Assembly: GCA_010093605.1 (NCBI GenBank)
Contig: MU004188.1
Coordinates: 258,341 to 322,340, forward strand
Source of the DNA: Lophium mytilinum
Lineage: Eukaryota; Ascomycota; Dothideomycetes; Mytilinidiales; Mytilinidiaceae
Direction: 5' to 3'
DNA length: 64,000 nucleotides
The position numbers and the translations under genes were made by a program. Under the pieces are notes generated by a model. The model was given only the letters and a program-made list of their open reading frames with translations. It did not search any database and had not been told where the DNA came from. Each line of letters begins with the position of its first letter. The stretch's first letter is position 1. Below are positions 10,947-21,623 of the stretch, piece by piece.

Positions 10947-11548
10947 TTATTGATTCTGGAGGGCCCGTGCGCGGCGCAGTACCTCGAATCGAGCAAGGAT
11001 TAATTCGCCCAGGTCTCTCTATGCTCTGGGTCAGGACTGTTTCTATGTGATCTGGTGTCTTTATTTACCTTTTGAAGGGTGAGATCATAGTCGACTTGCG
11101 CCTGGAGGCTTTCGCGAACGCCCTTGGCGGAGATGGTGTCGAAATCGCTATTCGCAAGGATGGTATCAATCATGGCGGAATATGAAGCCTCAACATCTGG
11201 CAGTGCGGCTATAAACCTCAGATGTTAGCGATGAGATCCGATTTAGCTGCCGGTTTAGAGCTGCTGGCCATCCCGGCGAAAGAAGCATCCATTGGCGAAA
11301 GATGAGGATGCCTGGACATTTGAAATGGACGAGAGAGAGAAAGTGTCCGGGATAGCGATATCTGCGGGGGTAATCGTCAGTCTGGCTGATGAATACAATG
11401 CCGCCATGTAAAGATTTTCAGGTGTTTGAAGGACGTACCAAGGCTATTTCTGAATCCCGTTCTCCGCAAATAGACTTGCGGTATAGAACGGTGCCGCATG
11501 TCATTGGAAGGCTCGTGACTCACCGAGATCAGGCTCGTGGCCGTTCAT
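10947..11548 (-). other. DEK_C-domain exons, possible separate small gene
   Basis: Exons 11208-11069 and 11018-10947, split by a 50-base GTAAAT...CATAG intron, encode a helical segment with cores YSAMIDTILANSDFDTISAK, GVRESLQ and ELILARFE. This matches the DEK_C fold as found at the N-terminus of TRI1-like SWIB proteins, but the frame stops before any SWIB domain. Upstream, a CTAAC branch site and TTTATAG acceptor require a donor ending in phase 1. The best is GTGAGT at 11523 in PEX20 exon 4, which also contains an in-frame ATG at 11548. A stand-alone protein would then have 78 residues (MNGHEPDL plus the DEK_C part). Whether this is a fusion exon pair or an overlapping gene is unresolved. 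Confidence 0.55.
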
Positions 11549-13097
11549 TGTGGAAACAAAATCTCGGCCAAGATCTAGGTCCTGTTCGGTGGGTGGAATG
11601 TGCTGCCCAGGCGAACTCGGATGGTTGCCGGCGGTATCAATACTCCCAGTCTGAGATAACACAGGTTAGCTGAATCGCAATTTTGATAGTTGCTCAGTGA
11701 ACATACTTCGACTACCTTATCGCCTTCCACACGGACTTCGTGATCCCGTAGTCGCCGCATGAGCTCGAGAAATGTACTGTTCTGGAACTTCTCGCTCGTG
11801 TTGTCAGCCACGCTTTCCAACAACTTTCCAGCGGTCTGCGCCATCTGATCCTGTTCGTTCCGAATCTGTTCTTCAGACCTCGGTTGTTGCTCCTGCTCTT
11901 GCTGGAAAGGTTGCTGGGCATTACGACCGTGTGTTATATACCCTGCAGCCTCCAGATCCGCCCAAAGATTCGGCCAATTGTTATCGAGGGAAGTTGCTAA
12001 GTCCGCGGGAAACATCGACATAAGTCTTCCGTTGATTTTCTGAATCAAGGCAGCTGCACGTGTCTCGATCTCCTCGGGAATGGCGTCGGCATGTTGTCCG
12101 TTGGCGACGATATCCAGCGTGTCAATACACCACTTGGCCTCGCTGATATCATTGAACAAGGTTCCCTCCTGTTCAGTCTGCTCAAGGTGGCTCAAATAGG
12201 TTGCCGCTTCCATAGTTGCTCCAGTGCTAATTAAACTCCGTAGCTTCATCGTGAGATATACGGCTATGACCGTTGTTAGCGTACTTTCTAGTGGAGTAGA
12301 AGTCAATCTTACGGTATCTCTTGTCCTTGATCCCCAACAAGATTGGGTCCGTTTCCGTAGGTAGTTGTGAAGACACCTTTTCCACAGCCGCCTCTTCTTG
12401 GAGCATCTCCGCCTGAGCCTCCGCAAAGGCCCGCTCAAAAGCGGATTCGTCGAATTGTCCCACATCGGCTTTTTGTTTCCCTTCCGCGACCGACATGTTC
12501 TGCTCCTGCATGGGACCCCCAAAAGCCGACTGTCCGAAGGTCGACCCTGCAAACCCACCCATCCCATACCCTGGCATCCCGCCATACATGTTCATATTTT
12601 GCGCCGGGGATTGGTAACTCTGCTGTGCTACTCCTGGCGCCTGCTGGCTCATGAAGTCCTGGTGCCATGACGATTGAGCTGCCGGTGCCTGTGCCTGTGG
12701 TCTAAAATGTTGGTTCTGCTGGGGTTGTGGAGAGGAAATTTGTAGACGCTGGAAGTCGGAAGCCCAGCCTCCGGCCTGGGGTTGTGGCGAGAATCGCGGT
12801 TGAAGTTGTGCGTGAGAAAGGTGGGGAGGAAGATGCTGGAAATCAGGATGAAGCGGTGGCGCGTGTCCAGCTTGAAAGGCGTCGAACTCGGGGTCTAGGA
12901 GGCCGACATTCTGGTTGGAGGTAGAGCGGAAGGACTGTATTGCGATTTAGCTTTAGGGGAGGTAGGAGGAGTATGATACTGACCTGTGAAGGCGATTGCC
13001 GTGAAATCAAGCGGTCTTGCTGCAGAGTCCTGTCTACGGCTGTATGTTTCTGGAAGTTCTGGAGTGGATTTGCAGGCCCGCAGAGTGCGTCCGCCAT
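10947..13097 (-). CDS. PEX20: PEX20 peroxin with a C-terminal DEK_C extension
   Basis: The six-exon model on the minus strand is 13097-12984, 12934-12313, 12263-11707, 11650-11524, 11208-11069 and 11018-10947, giving 543 residues with every phase matching. Pex20 is the fungal co-receptor that, with Pex7, imports PTS2 proteins into peroxisomes. The hallmarks are the N-terminal MADALCGPANPLQNFQKHT with the conserved cysteine at residue 6 (the recycling/ubiquitination site in this family), two WxxxF motifs (WASDF at 95-99, WHQDF at 128-132) and the C-terminal block KFQNSTFLELMRRLRD...VRVEGDK just before residue 431. Exon 4 reads on through about 42 unconserved residues and splices into a DEK_C-like domain (residues about 474-543). 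If the last long intron is retained, translation stops at 11501 with a 480-residue ordinary Pex20. The PEX20 identity is secure; the DEK_C join is a model. Confidence 0.85.
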
Positions 13098-14303
13098 GGT
13101 GAATGGAATTCAAGGGTATCAAAGGTAGGAGGTTGAAGTGCCCAGGTGGTGGAGAGAGGAAGAAACGTCGCCATCGGGTACCTATGTCCTGTGATGCATG
13201 ACGGGCCGAGGATGTATTCTTGTGAGATCGTGGCACGTGCTGAAAGTTACGCAGTAGGTATCATTACCGCATTTGTCGGGTGCGAAATAGCGTAGAATCC
13301 TTGGCGAACTTTTTCGAGCTCCGCATCACGTCTTCGAAGAGCTCTAACACAGATTAAAAGCTACGGTCTTCAAACTTCTACAGCAGATTCTTACTTTGTA
13401 GTTAACTTCGCCCCTTCAGTTCCAGCCTCTAATATATAAAGGGAGAGGAGTTATTCTAGTACGAAGTTGGCCTAGAAAACTGCCAAGATGCGCTAGATTA
13501 GCGCGACCTAGAGCATTTGCAACTTCGTCGCGTCCGATTCTCTCCTGCAGGCTTGTACCCCAAATAAAACACCTAAAACTAAATCTTAAAACCTGAAACT
13601 TCTGTAAAGACCTTCTTATACCTAGGTAAATACTATACAAGTACTACACACGGTGCTGAAGAATGTGTTGTGGAGCGAGTACATAGGATTTTGTAATGCG
13701 GAGCTCGAAAAAGTCCGCCAAGGATTCTACGCTATTTCGCACCCGACAAATTCCCTTGTCGCATTTGGCTCTACAATATCGATAAGAATACGACCAATCG
13801 AAAGCTTCCTAGTGATATCTGATGTGAAATACCGAAGCAACACAGGCCCTCTAGGTTTTTCGTACATCAGGCTAGTACCGCTTGAGGTCCTGCAGTACAT
13901 TATAAGAGATCGGAAAAGGTCAATCTTAACAAAGATGGAAGCTTTGCGGGCCACCTCAAACGGTGTCGGACTGCGGCTTTTTGTTAGGATAAATCAACAA
14001 CTGTAGGATTAGAATGAGGTCATTCACTTCTTGAATTCCTTTTTAAAGATAGACCGAAGGCCATCAAACACGAGCCCGTGCAGGTTTATACCTACACATT
14101 TCTAAAATACATGTCCCAAATCTCAAGATCCATTTCCAGCCCTCCACGCCCTGAATTCACTTTCAAACCGGCCAAGCATTGGAGAATGACGAGTAAATTC
14201 CTTGAAATTTATATCTGGCTGATTGAAACCGGCCTTGCTCGCAGTGCTAGATAGATATTCAAGGCATACCAGACAGCAGCAGGTCAGCTACAAAATCGAC
14301 CAT
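13098..14303. other. Intergenic region holding a MITE-like element
   Basis: Upstream region of PEX20 and the 3' side of the hydrolase gene, richer in A/T than its neighbours. Apart from the inverted-repeat element at 13271-13751, nothing coding is supported; the 117-codon frame at 13653-14006 overlaps the element's right end and has no recognisable features. Confidence 0.5.
13271..13751. mobile_element. MITE-like element with 56-bp inverted ends
   Basis: The left end (13271-13326, beginning ATTTGTCGGGTGCGAAATAG) is the reverse complement of the right end (13696-13751) with one mismatch in 56 bases. The 481-base element has an AT-rich centre without a transposase frame, fitting a non-autonomous DNA transposon. 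No clear target-site duplication is visible; an AT on both sides could be either duplication or part of the inverted repeat. The near-identical ends suggest recent activity. It sits 174 bases upstream of the PEX20 ATG and may affect its promoter (inference). Confidence 0.7.
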
Positions 14304-15083
14304 TCATGATTGCGTTATTATTCCCGTGATGAAGCTGACCATGTCGTCCACGCCCTGGGGTTCATTGACCCAATGCCCTCCTTCCGAATAGATTGAGATG
14401 TCAACCTTCATTCCTAGTTCCTTCAGCGTAGCTCCCAGAGCCCTTCCGTTGACCACAGGCACTACAGCGTCATCTTCAGAGTGTGATAGATATACCGGCG
14501 TTTGAAGAGCAGCCGGTCCATCGACCCCCTTTTTGGAAGGAAGTAGTTGCTGGATGGCTTCGATGCGTGTTTCAGGTGAGCAGGTTCTTTCCGCAATGCT
14601 CTGAATCTCAGGCTGAAATGGAAGCCAGCTAGAGAGGCCGATGAATCCGCCCAGTCGAACCCCATTTTGGAATAGGGCATGAATGGCTGTTGCACAGCCT
14701 TGACTGATGCCCCCGAGAAAGATTCGATCCATAGGAACTTCGGCCGATTCATCCTTCAGGACTCGTAGTATGAACTCCACGCTCTCATGCAGGCCCTGTT
14801 TCTGTACTTCTTGGTGTTCGTTTGGCCGCTGGACGGACGACATGTCGAACCATTGGCACATTTCCTCGTCATCAACTTCTGCGTGCCGCATAGCTGCACA
14901 TGGGAAGACCCATTTGAAGCCAGGCAGAATATGAGTGAGAAAGCGATCATCGCTGTCCTGGCTTTCGAAGAACTCGCTCTCAAACTCGGTGGCCGTGCTG
15001 CCGCGACCGTGGAGAAAGATGACGGTGTGTGTATGTGTCGCGGTCGGAGCCACGACGCGGATATTGGGCTGGCTGGTCGCCAT
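14304..15083 (-). CDS. Acyl-protein thioesterase / phospholipase-carboxylesterase family hydrolase
   Basis: Single exon, 259 residues, start ATG at 15083. It is an alpha/beta hydrolase of the APT1/lysophospholipase type. It has the oxyanion strand VIFLHGRGST (residues 21-30), the nucleophile elbow GGISQG with Ser127, the acid region SEDDAVVP with Asp204/205, and His237 in GGHW. APT enzymes remove palmitate from cysteines of membrane proteins; related fungal paralogues act on small esters, and the slightly long, acidic lid region (residues 32-50) makes this look like such a paralogue. Localisation is probably cytosolic because no signal peptide is present. Confidence 0.9.
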   Translation of the reverse strand: MATSQPNIRVVAPTATHTHTVIFLHGRGSTATEFESEFFESQDSDDRFLTHILPGFKWVFPCAAMRHAEVDDEEMCQWFDMSSVQRPNEHQEVQKQGLHESVEFILRVLKDESAEVPMDRIFLGGISQGCATAIHALFQNGVRLGGFIGLSSWLPFQPEIQSIAERTCSPETRIEAIQQLLPSKKGVDGPAALQTPVYLSHSEDDAVVPVVNGRALGATLKELGMKVDISIYSEGGHWVNEPQGVDDMVSFITGIITQS

Positions 15084-15865
15084 ATTTTGAACGTAGTGAG
15101 GAGGTAGACGTGTTTTGGTGAATTTTAGAGGGTGTTATGAGTTCGAGGGTTGGTATGTGAAAGTAAGTGAGAGGGTAAGAGCGTCAGTCCAAAAGGCTGC
15201 CCGCGAAAGTGCGCTTTGATGTGTAGAAGTGGTGACCAATAGAGCTAGCAAGTTCTGATGTTCAACCATGGACAGCAAGCAACATCAGGAACTGATTCTA
15301 TTCGCGTTAGGCGAAACCTTCCGTGATTGAAGTGGGGCATACAGTCACACCCCAAGGTACACACCGTGGAGACAGAGACCTGGGATAAAGAGTATGAAGT
15401 GTCCGTGTGGCTCACTGGAAATTTTCGTACTAATCATCGAAATACCGCAGGATTATGGCTATAATCTTGGAGACAAGTTCGACCACCCTTTCGTACCATT
15501 TGGCGTGCTTCTATGGACCTTGCAGAGTTCAAAAACGATGTACACATCGATACAGTGAAAAGTAAGCCACGTATTGGATGACTGGAAACCTCCCAACTGG
15601 GCTATTCCTCACAGTGGTGTTGAGAGAACAAGAGTTTAGCCCGTGAAATGTTAGTTCTGTGTACCGAGTTCCATATAACACAGCAATGTATCCCTAGGTG
15701 TAATTAGTTGTAGTGATGTTGGAGGCGACGGTGATGAATATGTCAGACATGAGGTCGCAAGATCTAATCTGATTTCGAGACTAGCCCAAGGACAGTGCGC
15801 AACTATCCCATTGCAACTCCCCCGATGCCAAATAACACAACAATCCCCCAATAATTCCCACAGCC
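15084..15865. other. Divergent intergenic region
   Basis: Shared upstream region of the hydrolase (minus) and SEC13 (plus). No gene, repeat or RNA was recognised. Confidence 0.5.
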
Positions 15866-17259
15866 ATGGCAAGTTCGCGTGCTCCGCTCCTGCCGTCTGG
15901 ACTCACCTCACTAACACTTTACCAGGCGCAAGTAATCTCAAACTCGGGTCACGATGACATGATAGTACGCCCTCTCCCTCTCCCCCAACCACCCACCCCT
16001 CCAGCTCGAATTGCACACCTTCGCTCGACACCATGGCCCTCATACCCAACATGCAGAGGCGGCGCTCTGCCACCGTGGAGGAGGACTCCCTGATCATGAA
16101 ACTGAACGAAATGCAGCACGATGCCGTTCTGGACTACTACGGGCGCCGACTAGCAACATGCTCATCGGACAAGACAATCAAGATATTTGAGGTAGAGGGG
16201 GAATCGCATAGACTCACCGAGACATTGAAAGGGTACGCAGCCCCCTCTATACCCCACTTTCATGCCCTCCACGAAGCCGACCTCTAACTCCGCTCAACCA
16301 CAGTCACGAAGGCGCCGTATGGTGCGTATCATGGGTCCGTCCCCCCCTCCTCCCTCCTCCCACACCTCACACTAACACCCCTTCTCCCCAGGCCCACCCC
16401 AAATACGGCTCCATCCTCGCCTCGGCCTCCTACGACGGCAAAGTCTTCATCTGGCGCGAGCAAAACTCCGCCTGGCAGCGCATCTTCGACTTCTCGCTGC
16501 ACACGGCCTCGGTCAACCTCGTCGCGTGGGCGCCCCACGAAGCCGGCTGCCTGCTCGCCTGCGCCTCCTCGGACAGCAACGTCAGCGTGCTCGAGTTCAA
16601 GAACAACGCGTGGGAGCACCAGCTCATCCAGGCGCACGGGACCGGCGTCAATGCCGTCAGCTGGGCGCCGGCGATTGCGCCGGGCGCGATGCTCGCGGGG
16701 AGCGGCGCTGGAGGAGCCTCCGCGGGCGGGTTGAGGAGGTTCGTGACCGGGGGAAGCGATTGCATGGTTAAGGTTTGGGAGTTCAAGTATGTGTGCCCGG
16801 TTTGCTAGAGCTGTGGAGGGGAGAATGCTGATACGTGAGAATAGCCCGGAGACGAACAGTTACGCGCAGCTGGGGGAGAATCTTGTCGGCCATAACGATT
16901 GGGTGCGCGATGTGGCGTGGTCGCCTACGGTTCTGTCGAAGGCGTATATCGCATCGGCGTCCCAGGACAAGACGGTGCGTATCTGGACAAGCTCGAACCC
17001 GGATCTACGTAAGTGCTCTGTTTGCATCTCTCATTGGCATCATTGGGCCTCTGCTGCTCCAATCTTCGGGTCGATTTGCTTACTGACCTCACTAGGCGAA
17101 TGGAAATCTACCGTCCTCAACGTCGAAGCCGTCGCCTGGCGCGTTAGCTGGAGCCTCAGCGGCAACGTCCTCGCCGTCAGCACGGGCGACAACAGGGTCA
17201 GTCTATGGAAGGAGCGGCTGAGTGGCGGATGGGAGTGCGTGAAGACGATCGAGGAGTAG
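15866..17259 (+). CDS. SEC13: SEC13, COPII coat and nuclear pore WD40 protein
   Basis: Seven exons: 15866-15868, 15926-15964, 16117-16232, 16304-16334, 16392-16786, 16845-17008 and 17096-17259. All phases match and give 303 residues, the normal SEC13 length. The sequence follows the family closely: [89 protein letters not shown] and SQDKTVRIW, forming a six-bladed propeller. Sec13 pairs with Sec31 in the outer COPII cage, with Nup145C/Nup84 in the nuclear pore, and with SEA/GATOR2. A glycine/alanine-rich insert (around 16680-16735) lies between blades 3 and 4. The first exon is only the ATG, followed by a GC-AG intron beginning GCAAGT; no GT donor after this ATG gives the right phase. Confidence 0.95.
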
Positions 17260-18582
17260 TGGCGAGGCCTGGCCTTGTGTATTTTATCAAGGAGCAGCTT
17301 TGAGTAAGCAATTGGAGTCTAGGTATCCAAAAGTCTGGAGGCATCTGGAGGGCTGGCGGCATGAGTTTGAATGCAGTTGGTAGGGGGCCTCGTCGATGGC
17401 GATAAGCAGGGGGAGATATTGGTACTGGTCTGCATCAGCGATGACGAGGGTGAGCCAAACCATTAGACAATTTTTAAGGTTACTTGAATCGAGCTTGGAT
17501 TCGGTTCCTACTCTATTAATATTGGGGTAATTTGGTGAAGACGTTTAGTGAGCCATGATGCCTACAATAGAGCATCCTGCCAGGATACGGAAGAAGCCAC
17601 CAATAAGCATACCCATTCTTTCCAACGCCACCATAGACAGCATCTTCTCCATATTTGATCAATATAAGTACGCTTTCAGAGGGCACTACGTTTGCTCACT
17701 CACTCAATCACATCAAGCACATCATCATCACGCGAACACAAGCACCCAACAATTGCAAATGATTTTTCATCTCATCAACTTAGCTACGAACAAACCGAAC
17801 CCTCATCTATATACTCGCAGAAGGAAACATGTCGCCTTCTTCCTATTCGCCAAAGGTATCGTTCGGGTGATGCCAAACTACCTACCAACGAGATTCGGTA
17901 TCCAGTTCCCGGTGGGAGCGACACACGACCAAGCTAGTTGAGGCGGGGTGGGTGGGTATATATACCATGCCAGAGCCACCGCTATGCAAAAGAAGACAGG
18001 AAACACAAGATAAGAGGAGCCAAGTAAAGCAAAAGCAAATGCAACAATCGCAGTCGTAAAGTCGGATCGAGGAGTAAGCATGTGTGCAAAAAGGGACAAC
18101 GCATATGAAACCGAAGTGAGAAGCCAACAGGAAAGGAAATGGGGTATAGAGTTCGTTCGTCCAACCGTTCCAAATTCCAAGCCATGAGGTAAGTGCTGTG
18201 TTGTTGACGTAGCGAGGAACGCGGTTGAGTTGACCAAGCGCCGCCGTGATGATTAGGGTTGGGGATTGAGATGCAGATGCTGCGCAGCAGACTTAAGGAA
18301 TGGCTGTGGTGAGCTCAAGGCGTCCGATGAACTTTGGTAAAGGAATGTCGGAGATCGTAGATCTTGAAGGAAATTCGTGAAGATAGGGTGCTTTTCTGTC
18401 GCAGACGGAACGCAGGAATTAGGTAACCGGAGGATGACGAGAAGTGATGTGGAGTCGAGTCGAGGAAGAGGTCGTATGAGGTCGTCGAGACGTCGCAAGA
18501 GTTTGTCGAAAGTACAGCGGAAGTCGTCGAGAGCGTGCAGATCGACCACAATCGTGTGCGTCGCGCAGACGATGGCAGGCCA
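17260..18582. other. Convergent intergenic region
   Basis: Lies between the stops of SEC13 and the F-box gene. Only short frames are present, some overlapping each other on both strands; none shows conserved motifs or splice structure. Confidence 0.5.
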
Positions 18583-20250
18583 TCAAGCCTCCTTCGGAGC
18601 AGTCTTGGCTTGGACGTTCCAGAGGATGAAAGGACCAGAGTAGAGTTCGTCGTCCTCTTCCCACTCTTCATCGGCCTCTTGTTCAACAGCCCACCACCTG
18701 CCCAGGCACAGCTTCCCGCCAGGCAGCACGACGCCCTCGTACCCCCATAGCGCTCCTTGGTCCACGTTGCCAAAGCTGTCGGTGTAGTACTTGATGAAGC
18801 TCATGCGCTTCCAGCCCTCAATATTCTCCTGCGCGGGGACATCGCTCATCCAGCCCGAGGCGTAGAATGTGCCGTCATCCTTGCCTTCGCCCTCGATGGA
18901 GATTGGCTGCGGCTTGCGCGGTGGGGTCGTGGAGCGAGTGCGGTGCTGGGCACGGGTGCGCGCCTCCTTCGGGGTCGGGTGCGCTTTGAGGATAGAAGAG
19001 AACATATTGAGCATGTTAGGAGGGAGAGTGGAGGACTTCAGGATGGGCTTCTTGTCGCCATCCGTGGAAGAGTCGTCAGAGTCCGTGGAGCGCATGCCTA
19101 CCGGATCGAGGTGGAGGGACTGGATGGGGCATTCTCCAGTGCTACCGTCGACATTCTTGTCAATGAAGATCGTGTTCTTCTTCTTCTTGTTGGTGCCGTC
19201 GGTGATAGCGCGGATCGCGATAACCTCCTGGGGCTCGAGGTAGGCTGTGCACACGGTTAGCGATGGCGAGAGAGTGGAGAGGAAGAGAAGAAGCTTACCA
19301 TAAGTTCCTCGCCAGTCGTTTCCGATGTGCTGGTCATGGTTCTTAAGCTTGCGGTCCCAAGCAGAAGGCTTCTGCACCGCGCTCAGCTCCTTGTAGGCCT
19401 CGTACAAGGCGTGGCTCTCGTCCTTGTGCATCATGTGGTGTCGGAAGAAGTTCATGAGGTGCAGGATGAACTCCATGTTGATGAGCTGGCGGTCGAGCCC
19501 AATGAAGATGGGTTGCTCGATCGCGTTGGCGTAGGCCATCTGCTGACTGTGCTCAAAATTGTAGACCTCGTTCCAGATGCGGCTGTTGTCAAACAAGACG
19601 TGCGAGTACATCAGCTGGATGGCGGCAAGAGTCCAGTTGTAGCTGCCTGCGACGCCAGTGCCGCTAGTGTACCGTGGGAGAGAGACTTCGTTGATCTTGG
19701 ACAGAGTGGTGCTGGTCTCGATGAACCTGGAGAGCTCGTCGAGATTGCGACAGGTGCGGCGACCATGCTCGTCGTAGAGGACTTGGCCACTGAAGGACTC
19801 TTCAATTGAAGTTGTTAGCAAAGGTCGCGCAAGTGAGGGATCGCATGACCGCAAGCGGCGACGAGAATGGAGGACATACCATTGATGAGCTCGGTGATGA
19901 CGGCCATCGACTTGACTTCTCTCTTGCCGTGGCCATACTTGAACGAGATGCTACTCATGCGTCGGAGCCACTTGCGGCGGCGCTGGTACTTCTTCCTCAG
20001 CACTTCGTTGTCGTGACGTCCGGGCTCCAGCGCGAATCGGGACCTGAAGCGACGGTTCCAGAAGGATCCGCCATCGGACTGGACAGCATTGCGGGTCTCC
20101 TGGCAAGTGGCGGCGAAAGCGCAGAGGTCCTTGTCGCTGTCGATGTAGTGGGCAATCTCTTGGTTGAGCTGCGACGGCAAGGTCAGTCAGGTGTGCGGCA
20201 GGAAAGGGGGTGAGCGGACTGACCTCGATGGGAAGAAGATTGAAGGCCAT
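18583..20250 (-). CDS. F-box domain protein
   Basis: Four exons on the minus strand, 20250-20224, 20168-19880, 19799-19299 and 19244-18583, give 492 residues with consistent phases. The first 45 residues form an F-box (MAFNLLPIE, then LNQEIAHYIDSDKDLCAFAATCQ), implying assembly with Skp1 and Cullin-1 in an SCF ubiquitin ligase. The middle is helical, with HHMMHKDESHALYEAYKEL; a low-complexity acidic/Ser-rich region (RSTDSDDSSTDGDKK) and a basic TPR/PKP stretch follow. The C-terminal GTFYASGWMSD...GRWWAVEQEADEEWEEDDEL...GPFILW is a probable substrate-binding beta domain of a conserved fungal type. The substrate is unknown. Confidence 0.85.
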
Positions 20251-21623
20251 GATGCGAAGCTATTGCGCAGCAACGGAGTCGCGGTGGTGTATGAAATGTA
20301 TGAATCGGTAAGGAAATAGGTGTGAGGCCACAGCAGATGCGATCAACGCAGGAGCGTGGTGTGAATAGATTGATACTGGTAAGATGCAAAAAGGGACGGG
20401 TTGGTCAAGAGGCAGGTGATGAAAAGAAGATGGTGAACAGAAGATTGAGGACGGACGATGGAGGTCGAGAGGATGAAGAGAAAGGAAAGAAGGGCGGCGA
20501 AAAAATTCTTATAAGTGAGAAGCTAGATTTATAGCCGGTGGCTGGGGATCGTGGATTTACTCGGTGGTTGTGACTTTGGCCGCCTCGCCAAGCCTTCCCA
20601 CCGCAGAACACGTCGTCCACTCACGACGCCTTCGCAGCGCTTGCATGCGATGGTGCTGCAGATCCTGATCGATTGATCGAATGCACCCTTTCGTATGATC
20701 CTGTATAGGGCTTGAAAGGCACGATTGAGGCAGCGCTCGAATGAGATTCCGTCGTGTCTTGCGAAAAGTGAAAGTCGCATACCTAGCACGGAGGTAACAC
20801 TGTACGCAGCTGATATTCGAGACAGAAAGACCTATGGAAGCATGATATATACACGGCTAAGAAGAGCTCAAGCATGCTTAAGTTAATAGGAGTCACCTTC
20901 CCTCCATATCGCACCAGAAGACTCATGGCGGAGGAGGATTGCGACAGACGAATTTTGGAGTACAAACCCGCATCTGCGAATGCATTATACCTGACTTCTG
21001 CACCGCAGCTATCGATAACAAGAAGAACCTTCTGCCAAACTTTTGGAAAGGTCGGCTTGTTGTGTGCGGAGTCATAATGAAGTGTCTTCAGCCCCTTTCC
21101 AGGTCAGACGCAGGGAAGTCTTGGCACCCCCAAATGCAAGACTCTTCATGTCTCCTATACAGCCATGGAACATGTTTGCAGATGTATTTAAAACGACTAC
21201 CTGCCACAAGCAGTTAAGAGAACCATCCGCATGATTCTCCAGTAAAGGGGAGCTTAGGTCGTCGTGGCGCAACCGAACGCGAGGGCAGCGGCATCTGGAC
21301 ACGGTGCGCAATTGGGCGCTATTGCGTCGCGCACATGTAACAGTAGCCTTTCTCGATCGCGTATATAAGGAGATGTGTACAAGTCCAAAGAGATGATTTC
21401 TTGCGTCTTCATATACGATGATTTGACATTGAATTGAGGAAATATGAGACGTAACTCATCTTCGCATGTCTCAGCCATAGCACATATTCCTACCTCATGC
21501 GTCCTGTGCTGAGACCGAGGCCACATCAGATATAAAGGGGTGAACGAGGCGTGCTTAAGATATATGTATGATTTCAAGTGATTCCGGATTGTCTACCTAC
21601 CATACAAAGGTACATACACCCAC
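20251..21623. other. Intergenic region
   Basis: Upstream of the F-box gene and downstream of the quinoprotein gene, both minus strand. A purine-rich (GA) leader occupies about 20400-20530. No gene was recognised. Confidence 0.5.

Noticed and set aside
13653-14006. 117-codon frame at the MITE right end
   Set aside because: It overlaps the terminal inverted repeat, starts at a non-ATG codon and has no recognisable features.
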